This document shows positions 23,631 to 29,868 of a stretch of DNA of 31,380 nucleotides, piece by piece. The stretch is taken from the IMG/VR virus record IMGVR_UViG_3300043426_000413, positions 1-31,380 of that record. One strand, written 5' to 3'. The DNA is from a virus. The notes under the pieces were generated by a model, which made no database searches, had not been told where the DNA came from, and saw only the letters and a program-made list of their open reading frames with translations. Numbering within the stretch: position 1 is the first letter of the stretch; each line of letters starts with the position of its first letter. The position numbers were made by a program, and so were the translations under genes.

Positions 23631-25291
23631 TTTCTACGCAGGATGTCCTTAAGATTTCTAACTTGCTTTAATCCCTCATGTTTTTTCTCTTCTGACATAG
23701 GTTGATTATCAGGGATAGATGATACATAAAATATTTGGCCTGTTTTAGCCTCACTGTTCAACGAACTCAAGCACATGTTAGGGAAGGGTAGTGATAAATC
23801 AACGCTCGCTACATTAGGCTTATAGCCCGTGTTCAATGACTGGTTGGATTTTGTGCATTCATTCGACGCCATGGGCATGTGATATTCGGATCGCTTCGAT
23901 TCTTCCCATGATTTTTCAGCGAGATCCCTTTTCTTCTTCTGCTCGATGCCATATTCACAATGATTAGAAAACCCTTTCGGCGTTGCCCAAATCTTTGCGG
24001 CAAGCAGCTTCAATATCCTGTTCAGACGATGTGTGAAGCCTAAAACGCCGCTGTGTTGCTCTTCGTTAACGATGGAAAACTTCATCTGCTCGAGGATCTC
24101 TCTGGGGTTTGAAAACCGCAATCCGCCCTTTGTTAACCCCTCAAAAGCTTTCTTCACTATGGTGTATTGGGTAGGGTTCAATTTTTTTGCAGAAAAATTA
24201 ATATCTTCGTCGCTTGAATTCACCCGGATGATAGGGAATAGTCCTGAGCATTGAATGTAGTTATTAATATTTACAATATTGGAATTGGTAACAACCTCTG
24301 ATTCTGGTCTCCGTTCGTTTTGTTCATCAAAACTAATATCCCTAATTTTTTCTTTCTTAACGGGTGTAGGGAATACACTTACATTGCTGCTATTATTAAT
24401 AATATTATTTTCTGTATTTATTTCTTCTATATAGGATTCGGCCCTTTTGTCTGTTTCAGAAACGGCCCTTTTGTCTGTTTCAGAAGTAGACATTTCGGCA
24501 TTTTTGTTTAAATTTTGGTCATGTTCTGAATAGTTATCAACAGGTAACCCGCCTTCAATCCACCCGTTTTCAGCAATGTGTTCTTTGATTTTTTTTATAA
24601 AATTTTCAGAAAGATGAAAATGGGACTTAGGTATCCCTTCGCGCCTAAATACATTAATAGAGACAAAATCTAGCTTAGAGATATTATTGGAATCGGAAAT
24701 CTTACCTATATATCGTTCTATCGTTTTAGTGCTGACCATTGCAAATTTAGCTAGCTCTTTATGGGTTATTGACACCCATCTTTTCCCAGATTTCTCGATT
24801 TTAGTATTCATAAATCCATAAAATATTCTTAATAAAACGAGAGAGCTCATGGTGCCGGTATACGAATGAAGTAAATCAAAAAGCTTGTGATTCAAAGGGA
24901 CGAAATTAATCTTTTTACTTATTCCAATAAATAGACTTTTTATACCTTGAGATAAACCTAATTTGACTGAAATCAATCCGGCCTTTTCCAGAATTGATAA
25001 AAGGGAAGATGTCTTTTTGTAAAAAAAGCCAAACCAAGAGGATATTTTTTTGATATTGGTAATAATTATTTTTTCGCCATTATGCAAGACAGCATATTTC
25101 TGCCAGAAGAATCTGAGCTTGGAAAATAGCAGGGAGGCTTCGGAATTTCCTGTGATTTTGTTCAAAAACTCAAACTGTTCGATATTTAGATAGAAAAGTT
25201 TCTCAAATGGTATTGATGTTTTTTGATAAATATTGATATAATTTGATGGATCATATGAAATTGGAGTTGATTTTTGAGCTAAATTAATCAT
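23624..25291 (-). CDS. Putative plasmid replication initiator protein
   Basis: This 555-aa protein is probably the DNA-binding initiator. Two winged-helix/HTH-like segments are visible: IKKISSWFGFFYKKTSSLLSIL then LEKAGLISV (about residues 79-110), and ITHKELAKFAMVSTKTIERY (about 175-195). A polar linker follows (with a tandem SETDKRA repeat), then a conserved-looking LNPTQYTIVKKAFEGL region. Adjacent iteron-like DNA at its 3' end and a complex repeat leader at its 5' end fit a copy-controlled rep gene. The start ATG 25291 has AAGGA five bases away. A phage replisome organiser is the alternative. I could not assign it to a named Rep family. Confidence 0.65.
   Translation of the reverse strand: MINLAQKSTPISYDPSNYINIYQKTSIPFEKLFYLNIEQFEFLNKITGNSEASLLFSKLRFFWQKYAVLHNGEKIIITNIKKISSWFGFFYKKTSSLLSILEKAGLISVKLGLSQGIKSLFIGISKKINFVPLNHKLFDLLHSYTGTMSSLVLLRIFYGFMNTKIEKSGKRWVSITHKELAKFAMVSTKTIERYIGKISDSNNISKLDFVSINVFRREGIPKSHFHLSENFIKKIKEHIAENGWIEGGLPVDNYSEHDQNLNKNAEMSTSETDKRAVSETDKRAESYIEEINTENNIINNSSNVSVFPTPVKKEKIRDISFDEQNERRPESEVVTNSNIVNINNYIQCSGLFPIIRVNSSDEDINFSAKKLNPTQYTIVKKAFEGLTKGGLRFSNPREILEQMKFSIVNEEQHSGVLGFTHRLNRILKLLAAKIWATPKGFSNHCEYGIEQKKKRDLAEKSWEESKRSEYHMPMASNECTKSNQSLNTGYKPNVASVDLSLPFPNMCLSSLNSEAKTGQIFYVSSIPDNQPMSEEKKHEGLKQVRNLKDILRRNR
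24438..24486 (-). repeat. Tandem repeat of about 24 bp inside rep
   Basis: The plus-strand unit GGCCCTTTTGTCTGTTTCAG occurs twice in a row and encodes a duplicated Ser-Glu-Thr-Asp-Lys-Arg-Ala in the polar linker of the initiator. It keeps the frame, so it is a length-variable linker and not a disruption. Confidence 0.7.
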
Positions 25292-25645
25292 TTTTCCTTG
25301 TTTCCTTATTTCCTTTTGATGGGGTTATATGAAATGGGAGTTGGTTTTTTGAGCTAAATTGATCATTTTTCCTATTTTCTTTGATTGGGATATATGGAAC
25401 TTGGTTAGTTTTTTGAGCTAAATTAATCATTTTTCCTTGTTTCCTTTGATTGGATCATATGAAAAATTAATCATTTACCTTATTTCCTTTGATGGGGTTG
25501 TATGGAACTTGGTTGAGCTAAAATTAATATTTTTTATATGGTCATATGTAATTAGGGTTATTTTTTGAACTAAATTAATCATTTTTCCTGTTTCCTTTGA
25601 TGTTTGTGTGGAATGGGTTGGTTATTTTTTGTACTAAATTAATCC
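25276..25645 (-). repeat. Degenerate tandem copies of the rep translation start region
   Basis: Seven diverged units spaced about 44-75 bases apart share the plus-strand core GAGCTAAATTAATCAT followed by TTTTTCCTTGTTTCC. Cores lie at 25276, 25351, 25415, 25464, 25514, 25567 and 25631. Read on the minus strand each is a ribosome site (AAGGAAAA type) plus ATGATTAATTTAGCTC, that is, the start of rep itself (MINLAQ). Four upstream units keep an ATG. No long gene lies in 25292-25755; this array and the elements listed next fill it. Confidence 0.8.
25284..25430 (-). CDS. Possible 48-aa leader ORF coupled to rep
   Basis: Starting in the repeat unit at 25430 with a good ribosome site (CAAGGAAAAATG pattern), this frame encodes MINLAQKTNQVPYIP and so on for 48 residues. 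Its TAA (25286-25284) overlaps the rep ATG region by 8 bases. Its first seven residues equal those of Rep because the unit is a copy of the rep start. An upstream frame whose stop overlaps the initiator start is the layout of translational-coupling copy control in several plasmids. It may equally be a by-product of the repeats. Confidence 0.4.
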   Translation of the reverse strand: MINLAQKTNQVPYIPIKENRKNDQFSSKNQLPFHITPSKGNKETRKND

Positions 25646-25665
25646 TTTTACTTATAGTAAGTTTT

Positions 25666-25685
25666 GTTTGTTTGTTTGTTTGTTT
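25666..25685. repeat. GTTT microsatellite (five units)
   Basis: Five perfect GTTT units inside a T-rich stretch upstream of the rep leader array. Such runs slip easily and could vary leader length. Confidence 0.8.
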
Positions 25686-25718
25686 TTGCACAATTAGTCC
25701 TTGTGTAGTTCTCAGATT

Positions 25719-25743
25719 ATCCCCGGACTCTTAATCCGGGGAT
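25719..25743. terminator. Strong hairpin between recT-like gene and rep leader
   Basis: ATCCCCGGA, loop CTCTTAA, TCCGGGGAT: a perfect 9-base stem, GC-rich against an AT-rich background, 13 bases past the RecT-like stop. There is no clean T tract on either side (TTCTTTCATT on the plus strand), so it could be a terminator, a stability hairpin at the 3' end of the recombination mRNA, or a Rep-associated stem. Confidence 0.6.
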
Positions 25744-25755
25744 TCTTTCATTGCT

Positions 25756-26388
25756 CTATGAAACCTGGTAGCTATGCTGCAGTTGATTTAATAGATCATC
25801 TCCCTTATCTGTGGAAATTTTGTCCTCCTTTCCAACTTCATTTTTAAGTTGATTTAACAAGTGATCCGATTTAAACCCCTTAATTTCCTCCTTTCTGTAG
25901 TCCAGCACTTCTTCTCTACACTCAATTCCACAAAGAAAATCTGCAAAAGCGTCTCTAAGAGCAAAAGCCCGTGCCCGCATTTTTAACATTCTATTTGTGT
26001 ATTGAATCCAGGTAGATTTTCCTGTTAAGTTAGCCTTTTTCGCATCTTCAATACTGAATGAACATCTAGTAGGAAGACTTTCTCCTCTTCTTTTTACTTC
26101 ACAATACGCTGTATCGTCTTCCTGCCACTCTTTGCAGTATTCAAGCTTTCCTGACGATTTCACGATACCTAATAGTCCATCTCCCCATATGGTCGGACGT
26201 CCGTTTATGACTGAAATATTTTTCAGTGCTTGTAGTGGTTTTAGCCCTACGTCATGCCCCATTTGAATCGCAATTAAAATGTCAAAAGGTTTTCCTCGGT
26301 ACTCTTTTGGGCAAAAAGAGGAACTATTTATTGCTTTCGACATGTAACGCATATCATTAATACTGGTAGAGAGTTCTTTGTTTTCCAT
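25756..26388 (-). CDS. RecT-family single-strand annealing protein
   Basis: This 210-aa phage recombinase anneals complementary single strands after exonuclease resection. The diagnostic block is [18 protein letters not shown] followed by [19 protein letters not shown] and WGDGLL, and later [17 protein letters not shown], both strongly conserved in this RecT branch. The polar C-terminal tail ([23 protein letters not shown]) contains a duplicated LLNQL motif. It has a strong ribosome site (GGAGCTTAAG) and begins one base after the RecE-like stop, so the two form an operon acting on linear DNA ends. Confidence 0.9.
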   Translation of the reverse strand: MENKELSTSINDMRYMSKAINSSSFCPKEYRGKPFDILIAIQMGHDVGLKPLQALKNISVINGRPTIWGDGLLGIVKSSGKLEYCKEWQEDDTAYCEVKRRGESLPTRCSFSIEDAKKANLTGKSTWIQYTNRMLKMRARAFALRDAFADFLCGIECREEVLDYRKEEIKGFKSDHLLNQLKNEVGKEDKISTDKGDDLLNQLQHSYQVS

Positions 26389-26389
26389 C

Positions 26390-27175
26390 TTAAGCTCCTA
26401 GTTCTATTTTGTTGTTTCTAAATGAGATTTCACATGTTTGTGGTCCAGGCCAAATATTTTCTTCTAGGCACCCCTTGTATATGACAAGAAGCCTTCGAAA
26501 TTCGGCAAGCCCAAATTCAAGAAAATCTTCACCTAGTTTGTAGGTAGCGATGGAGAAAGGAGCAGTTTTCTCTGCAACTATTAGCCAAAATGAGGACATT
26601 TCTCCCAAGTTGTTTGCTCGCATGCCTTCTCTGATCATGGCCGCCTGTAGAGCGTATCCGTAGCTGAAAATTGAGTTACGAATTCCTCGCAATGAGATAT
26701 CATTTGCTGTTTTTAAATCAGCGACGACAGTGCGGTTGATGGCGTCTGGCTTGCATTTGCATTTGACACCCGTTTCTTCGTCAACCCAATAAAGCTCTTT
26801 CTCGCAAACGGCGCCGCCTAGTAATAGACATGCCGTATCGTGAGCTTTGATTTTATTGGAAATTGACAAAATATCTTCGTATTCGTACAAATCTAGAACA
26901 ATTCTATCTCCGGCTTCTTCTACGAATTTTTCGTAGTCCTCCTTGCCTTTTTTTGTTCGTTTGTCGAATTTATTCTCAAGTACTACGTATCTGTCGCGAA
27001 ATTGCTCAGGCTCGAGCACATAGGTGTGCAGAGCAGAGCCAAATTTCATTGCTTTAGTGCTAGATTCTTCATTGATCCCCGACAGATGGCGATGATAAAA
27101 ATATTCTGGACACCTGTTTAAATCCATTAGGCCGGATCGGGAAACATAATTTTTGTTTGATAGGTAGTCAGACAT
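26390..27175 (-). CDS. RecE-like PD-(D/E)XK exonuclease
   Basis: This 261-aa nuclease pairs with the RecT-like protein next to it. The motifs are typical: [16 protein letters not shown] at the start, [12 protein letters not shown] (His50), then KELYWVD (Glu127), CKCKPDAI (Asp144), VVADLKTA (Asp153, Lys155) and YALQAAM (Gln177). It corresponds to the C-terminal nuclease domain of the much longer E. coli RecE and to the compact phage exonuclease VIII-like proteins. It would resect double-strand ends 5' to 3'. The start overlaps the stop of the upstream small gene (TAATG), so translation is probably coupled. Confidence 0.9.
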   Translation of the reverse strand: MSDYLSNKNYVSRSGLMDLNRCPEYFYHRHLSGINEESSTKAMKFGSALHTYVLEPEQFRDRYVVLENKFDKRTKKGKEDYEKFVEEAGDRIVLDLYEYEDILSISNKIKAHDTACLLLGGAVCEKELYWVDEETGVKCKCKPDAINRTVVADLKTANDISLRGIRNSIFSYGYALQAAMIREGMRANNLGEMSSFWLIVAEKTAPFSIATYKLGEDFLEFGLAEFRRLLVIYKGCLEENIWPGPQTCEISFRNNKIELGA

Positions 27176-27438
27176 TACGCAGCCTCCCCATAGAATTTAT
27201 TCCACGCGGATTCGATATCTTTATCTATCAAGTACCTAAGGCTATACCCCTCGGATAGAAATATCTTATTTTCTTTGATAGCAGATATAAAAAGTGCTTT
27301 TTCCATTTCTGGATTTAAATCGTGGACGCAGTAGACGTCTTGGAATAGAACTGCTTGCTCTATTAGCGCCTCGTAGTTTTCCCAAAGTGGATTGGCTCGC
27401 CTATCTAATCGTTGATGTGATATATTCTCTTCGTTCAT
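27175..27438 (-). CDS. Hypothetical small protein upstream of recE-like gene (87 aa)
   Basis: From ATG 27438 (MNEENISHQRLDRRANPLWE...) this gene has an excellent ribosome site (AAAGGAGCAAAGA) inside the duplicated leader. The 87-aa product is acidic with a helical C-terminal half and is unknown to me. The frame is open upstream to ATG 27615, giving a possible 146-aa version, but the extra part consists of leader sequence, so the short form is favoured. Its stop overlaps the RecE-like start. Confidence 0.65.
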   Translation of the reverse strand: MNEENISHQRLDRRANPLWENYEALIEQAVLFQDVYCVHDLNPEMEKALFISAIKENKIFLSEGYSLRYLIDKDIESAWNKFYGEAA

Positions 27439-27520
27439 TCTTTGCTCCTTTGTTAAGCAATTGATGGAAAGTGGTAGGGTGGCAATTTGTTGATTTTTGT
27501 CACTCCGCCCGCTTTTATTT
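27436..27520 (-). repeat. Duplicated leader, copy A
   Basis: About 85 bases ending at the ATG of the 87-aa gene. On the plus strand they read CATTCTTTGCTCCTT, then TGGAAAGTGGTAGGGTGGCA, then TTTGTCACTCCGCCCGC. Copy B at 27613-27693 is nearly identical, with small differences in the middle. Each copy supplies a ribosome site and abuts an ATG. Confidence 0.85.
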
Positions 27521-27615
27521 GATGCAGTTAGCTCATGTTTTCGTATTCTCATCCTCCCCCATACAGGTTCTACTCGATTTATTTGCCTTCTTTGTGCTAT
27601 TTTACTAAATTTCAT
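27439..27615 (-). other. Upstream in-frame reading frame with Ash/Icd-like look
   Basis: ATG 27615 also has a perfect AAGGAGCAAAGA ribosome site and opens KFSKIAQRRQINRVEPVWG, RMRIRKHELTASNKSGRSD, then runs through the second leader copy into the 87-aa gene. The QRR-NRVEP and SGRSD phrases remind me of short Ash/Icd-type proteins of enteric prophages, which are controlled by C4 antisense RNA. That is recall and is not tested here. It may be a short peptide gene joined to the next by leader duplication, or a translated regulatory RNA region. Confidence 0.45.
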
Positions 27616-27693
27616 TCTTTGCTCCTTATGTAAGCATTTAATGGAAAGTGGTAGGGTGGCAATTAACGTTTGTCACTCCGCCCGCTTTTATTT
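27613..27693 (-). repeat. Duplicated leader, copy B
   Basis: The second copy of the leader, ending at ATG 27615. The conserved blocks in RNA sense are GCGGGCGGAGTGACAAA and TGCCACCCTACCACTTTCCA, separated by about 10 variable bases. The conservation of two blocks with a variable spacer suggests a structured or RNA-binding leader such as a C4-type target. Confidence 0.85.
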
Positions 27694-27711
27694 AATAATT
27701 TTATTTACCTA

Positions 27712-28005
27712 TTAACCCGTACTTTGGTCCTCCTCTTTGTTTAATTTTGTATTGATTCTTTTTGGTCTTACTTTTGCCATCTTTTTACGATCTTCAAAAC
27801 ACTCGTAAGGCTGTTGTTCCACCCATTCAAAAAATTCGTCCTCTTTAATAACGATTAGGCCACCGACCTTCCTTACTATTTTATCCAGCCCATTCCGACT
27901 TGCACTTTGCAAAAGTTTTCTAAAGTGTTTTATAGAGGGGAAATCGTGATGTTTGTCCCAATCTTGTAAAGCGATGTATTTAATTCTCTTTGGCTGTGTA
28001 TTCAT
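27712..28005 (-). CDS. AlpA/excisionase-like DNA-binding protein 1
   Basis: The 97-aa protein contains a MerR/excisionase-type winged helix: LQDWDKHHDFPSIKHFRKLL, GLDKIVRKVGG and then LIVIKEDEFFEWVEQQ, the pattern in which the wing ends in an (I/V)-x-E-x-x-F-x-x-W motif. It is related to the two proteins encoded at 28159 and 28385. A basic tail (RKKMAKVRPKRINTK) extends beyond them. It probably regulates transcription of the early arm or assists the recombinase. A perfect 20-bp palindrome lies 37 bases upstream of its start. Confidence 0.7.
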   Translation of the reverse strand: MNTQPKRIKYIALQDWDKHHDFPSIKHFRKLLQSASRNGLDKIVRKVGGLIVIKEDEFFEWVEQQPYECFEDRKKMAKVRPKRINTKLNKEEDQSTG

Positions 28006-28041
28006 GGTAGTTATATTAATACAACCAAAATGACATTGTCA

Positions 28042-28061
28042 ATATGTTTATATAAACATAT
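28042..28061. promoter_or_regulatory. Perfect 20-bp palindrome (operator candidate)
   Basis: ATATGTTTATATAAACATAT is fully self-complementary. It lies between two AlpA-like genes, upstream of the one starting at 28005. Its symmetry and place fit an operator for a dimeric regulator, perhaps one of the three neighbouring HTH proteins. Confidence 0.65.
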
Positions 28062-28081
28062 ATTTTATCTTTATTACTATT

Positions 28082-28117
28082 CATAATCGGCATAATCGGC
28101 ATAATCGGCATAATCGG
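28082..28117. repeat. Four tandem 9-bp repeats (CATAATCGG)
   Basis: Four exact CATAATCGG units, followed by a partial CATAAGG. The block is flanked by TTACTATTCATA on the left and GGTAATACTATTCATACC on the right. The same TACTATTCATA motif occurs in the rep-side iteron cluster, so this is likely a binding array for Rep, a Par protein or a local regulator. Confidence 0.8.
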
Positions 28118-28158
28118 CATAAGGTAATAAAGGTAATACTATTCATACCATTTCGTTT

Positions 28159-28392
28159 TCACCCAGCATCAATTTCTCTATAAACTCTTTTCGGATCGAT
28201 TTTTGGTGCATCTAGCCACTGAAAGAAAGCATCTTCATCAATCAGAAGTTTTCTTCCAAGAAATTTTACTGCGGGGCTTAGGCCGTTTTTTTCTCGTGTG
28301 TCCAGCAAGTTCTTTAATGACCTAGGAGTAATAAAAGGGTTCCTCTTTAAAAACTCCTGTTTCGATAAATAATTTCTTTCTTTTTTATGCAT
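28159..28392 (-). CDS. AlpA/excisionase-like DNA-binding protein 2
   Basis: This 77-aa protein has the same plan as its neighbours: YLSKQEFLKRNPFITPRSLKNLL, NGLSPAVKFLGRK, LLIDEDAFFQWLD. It starts at ATG 28392 inside the last codons of protein 3 (8-base overlap), so the two are co-translated. Basic residues cluster in the recognition region. Three such proteins in a row suggest duplicated regulators with different operators. Excisionase activity for the recombinase is possible. Confidence 0.7.
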   Translation of the reverse strand: MHKKERNYLSKQEFLKRNPFITPRSLKNLLDTREKNGLSPAVKFLGRKLLIDEDAFFQWLDAPKIDPKRVYREIDAG

Positions 28393-28576
28393 AATCTTGT
28401 TTGTCTATCCAATCAAAAAAAGCGGTTTCATTGACTAAAAGCTTCCCGCCGATTTTTTTCACAGCTTTGCTTAATCCGCTATCGCATTTCTTATTTTTTT
28501 GCAGGAGATAGCGAAATTGCGTTGTTGACGGATACTGATGATGCTTGTTCCATTCGCTCAGTTCAATATATTTCAT
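28385..28576 (-). CDS. AlpA/excisionase-like DNA-binding protein 3
   Basis: The 63-aa protein from ATG 28576 reads MKYIELSEWNKHHQYPSTTQ, then GLSKAVKKIGGKLLVNETAF and FDWIDKQ. It is closest to protein 1 in its W-(N/D)-K-H-H start. A GTG at 28618 would add MIIIFLFFKL, which is unlike this family, so the shorter start is preferred although its ribosome site is weak. It is the first gene of the minus-strand arm, facing the divergent promoter region. Confidence 0.7.
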   Translation of the reverse strand: MKYIELSEWNKHHQYPSTTQFRYLLQKNKKCDSGLSKAVKKIGGKLLVNETAFFDWIDKQDYA

Positions 28577-28713
28577 TTTGTTATTACTCAATTTAAAAAA
28601 TAAAAAAATTATTATCACAACTACTTATCAATTTTTAATAAATCTTGTTTTAATTTATTAAGTTTTAACGTTTATTATTGTTTAAAAATAAACAAAAGTT
28701 TAACGTTATTTGC

Positions 28714-28742
28714 TTGAAAAAGTACAGTTTTGAAATTATACT
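28714..28742 (+). promoter_or_regulatory. Consensus sigma70 promoter of the plus-strand arm
   Basis: TTGAAA at 28714-28719, a 17-base spacer and TATACT at 28737-28742. The predicted transcription start falls at about 28749, which is the A of the ATG of the next gene. Upstream, two TTTAACGTT copies (around 28662 and 28699) may bind a regulator of the divergent arms. Confidence 0.75.
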
Positions 28743-28748
28743 ACGCAC

Positions 28749-28973
28749 ATGATAAAAAACATAATTTTGAAATTTTCAGAAGAAATAAAAAGTATTTTTA
28801 AATTATTTAATTTGAAAAATTATTCCGACATATTGCTGGCAATCATTACTTTAATATCTTGTATTTATATACTGGCGAAAGCTTTTGCGGCCGTTACGGC
28901 GCTCGTTATTGTCATAGTAGTGAAATTAATCATTTATCGTAATGAAAAAATGGATAATGCAGAGAATGAGTAA
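28749..28973 (+). CDS. Small membrane protein (74 aa)
   Basis: A 74-aa protein with a basic, amphipathic N-terminus (MIKNIILKFSEEIKSIFKLF) and one long or two short hydrophobic helices (ILLAIITLISCIYILAKAF and AVTALVIVIVVKLIIY), ending in a charged tail. It has no ribosome site; the promoter just upstream would start the transcript at or next to the ATG, so it may be a leaderless message. Holin-like, superinfection-related and anti-host roles are all possible. I recognise no family. Confidence 0.5.
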   Translation: MIKNIILKFSEEIKSIFKLFNLKNYSDILLAIITLISCIYILAKAFAAVTALVIVIVVKLIIYRNEKMDNAENE

Positions 28974-29063
28974 TTGATTGTTTAGAATAATTATAAAATG
29001 TTTTCATTTCTATATTTTAAATATCATTATTCTTATTCCTTCTTATTTTGTTGTTAAGATTTT

Positions 29064-29082
29064 AGATAATTTACCATTATCT
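29064..29082. promoter_or_regulatory. Inverted repeat upstream of ssb
   Basis: AGATAAT, loop TTACC, ATTATCT: a perfect 7-base inverted repeat 12 bases ahead of the likely ssb promoter. It may be an operator or a weak terminator for the preceding small gene. No T tract follows. Confidence 0.4.
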
Positions 29083-29093
29083 TTAGGGATATA

Positions 29094-29122
29094 TTCGATA
29101 TTTGTTTCTTGCGTTTTATACA
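29094..29122 (+). promoter_or_regulatory. Possible ssb promoter
   Basis: TTCGAT, a 17-base spacer and TATACA. The -10 is good and the -35 is poor, so activation or moderate strength is expected. It lies about 75 bases before the ssb start. Confidence 0.4.
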
Positions 29123-29197
29123 AAGTAAAAAAAAGCTTTTTAGCATGAATCATCTTTCTGTTTTTTTAGTTTGTTGTTTTTTAAAATCGAGGTAAAT

Positions 29198-29578
29198 ATG
29201 CGTGGAGTTAATAAGGTAATTTTAATCGGGAATTTGGGGAAAAAACCAGATCTGAAGGTTTATAACGGAGAACCCTATGTCAATTTTGGGTTGGCTACTT
29301 CTTATAAGAAAAAAAATGGTGTGGAAGAAACGGAATGGCACAACGTAACCGCTTTTGGAAAAAAAGCGGAAATTATTGACAATTATACAGAAAAAGGCAG
29401 CCGGATTTTTGTGGAAGGCAGAATCAAAAGCAGTGAATATACAACAAAAGAAGGGATAAAAAAAACGAAAACATCAATCATCTGTAATGATATGCAGATT
29501 TTATCTAAAAAAACAGAAGATAACCATAAAAATGACAGTGAGTTTAACATGACTAATGACTACATCCCTGGGTTTTAA
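29198..29578 (+). CDS. ssb: Single-stranded DNA-binding protein
   Basis: A 126-aa SSB of the OB-fold family: MRGVNKVILIGNLGKKPDLK, VNFGLATSYKKKNGVEETEWHNVTAFGKKAEI, YTEKGSRIFVEGRIKSSEYT and the DMQILSK ending are all standard. ATG 29198 with CGAGGTAAAT ahead is the start; the 9 extra residues from 29171 do not fit the family. The acidic tip is unusual, ending NDYIPGF where most bacterial SSBs end in a D-D-D-(I/L)-P-F type peptide. It would protect single strands for RecE/RecT recombination and plasmid replication. It overlaps the next gene by one base (TAATG). Confidence 0.93.
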   Translation: MRGVNKVILIGNLGKKPDLKVYNGEPYVNFGLATSYKKKNGVEETEWHNVTAFGKKAEIIDNYTEKGSRIFVEGRIKSSEYTTKEGIKKTKTSIICNDMQILSKKTEDNHKNDSEFNMTNDYIPGF

Positions 29579-29865
29579 TGTATCTAATTCGATATGAAAC
29601 TGTTACCGGATGCTTTTTTAACAATAAAGAACAGGTACATGAACTTTTGCTGTGCGCCGCCGAAGATGAAGAGGTTTCGATAGAAAATATCAATATTGGT
29701 AGTAATTTCATTGAATTTTGTTTAACAAACAAAAGGCTTCCAAGTTTCGTTTATGCAAGAGCAAAGTCTATCCGAAGAGCAATCTCGCCGGTGCTGAAAT
29801 TTTCGAATCTATGTAAAGGAACATCTGCTTCTTTAAAAAAAGAAATTACAATAAAGAGAATTTAG
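29578..29865 (+). CDS. Hypothetical protein (95 aa)
   Basis: The gene starts on the last base of ssb and ends 3 bases before the membrane-protein gene, so it is part of the same transcript. The product begins MYLIRYETVTGCFFNNKEQ with an acidic middle (CAAEDEEVSIENI) and a basic C-terminus (YARAKSIRRAISPVLKF; ASLKKEITIKRI). It looks soluble and folded, alpha/beta. I recognise no family. Co-occurrence with SSB hints at DNA metabolism, which is inference. Confidence 0.6.
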   Translation: MYLIRYETVTGCFFNNKEQVHELLLCAAEDEEVSIENINIGSNFIEFCLTNKRLPSFVYARAKSIRRAISPVLKFSNLCKGTSASLKKEITIKRI

Positions 29866-29868
29866 AAA

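Noticed and set aside
28082-28117. CRISPR-like array
   Set aside because: The 9-bp units are directly adjacent with no spacers, and no cas genes are present.
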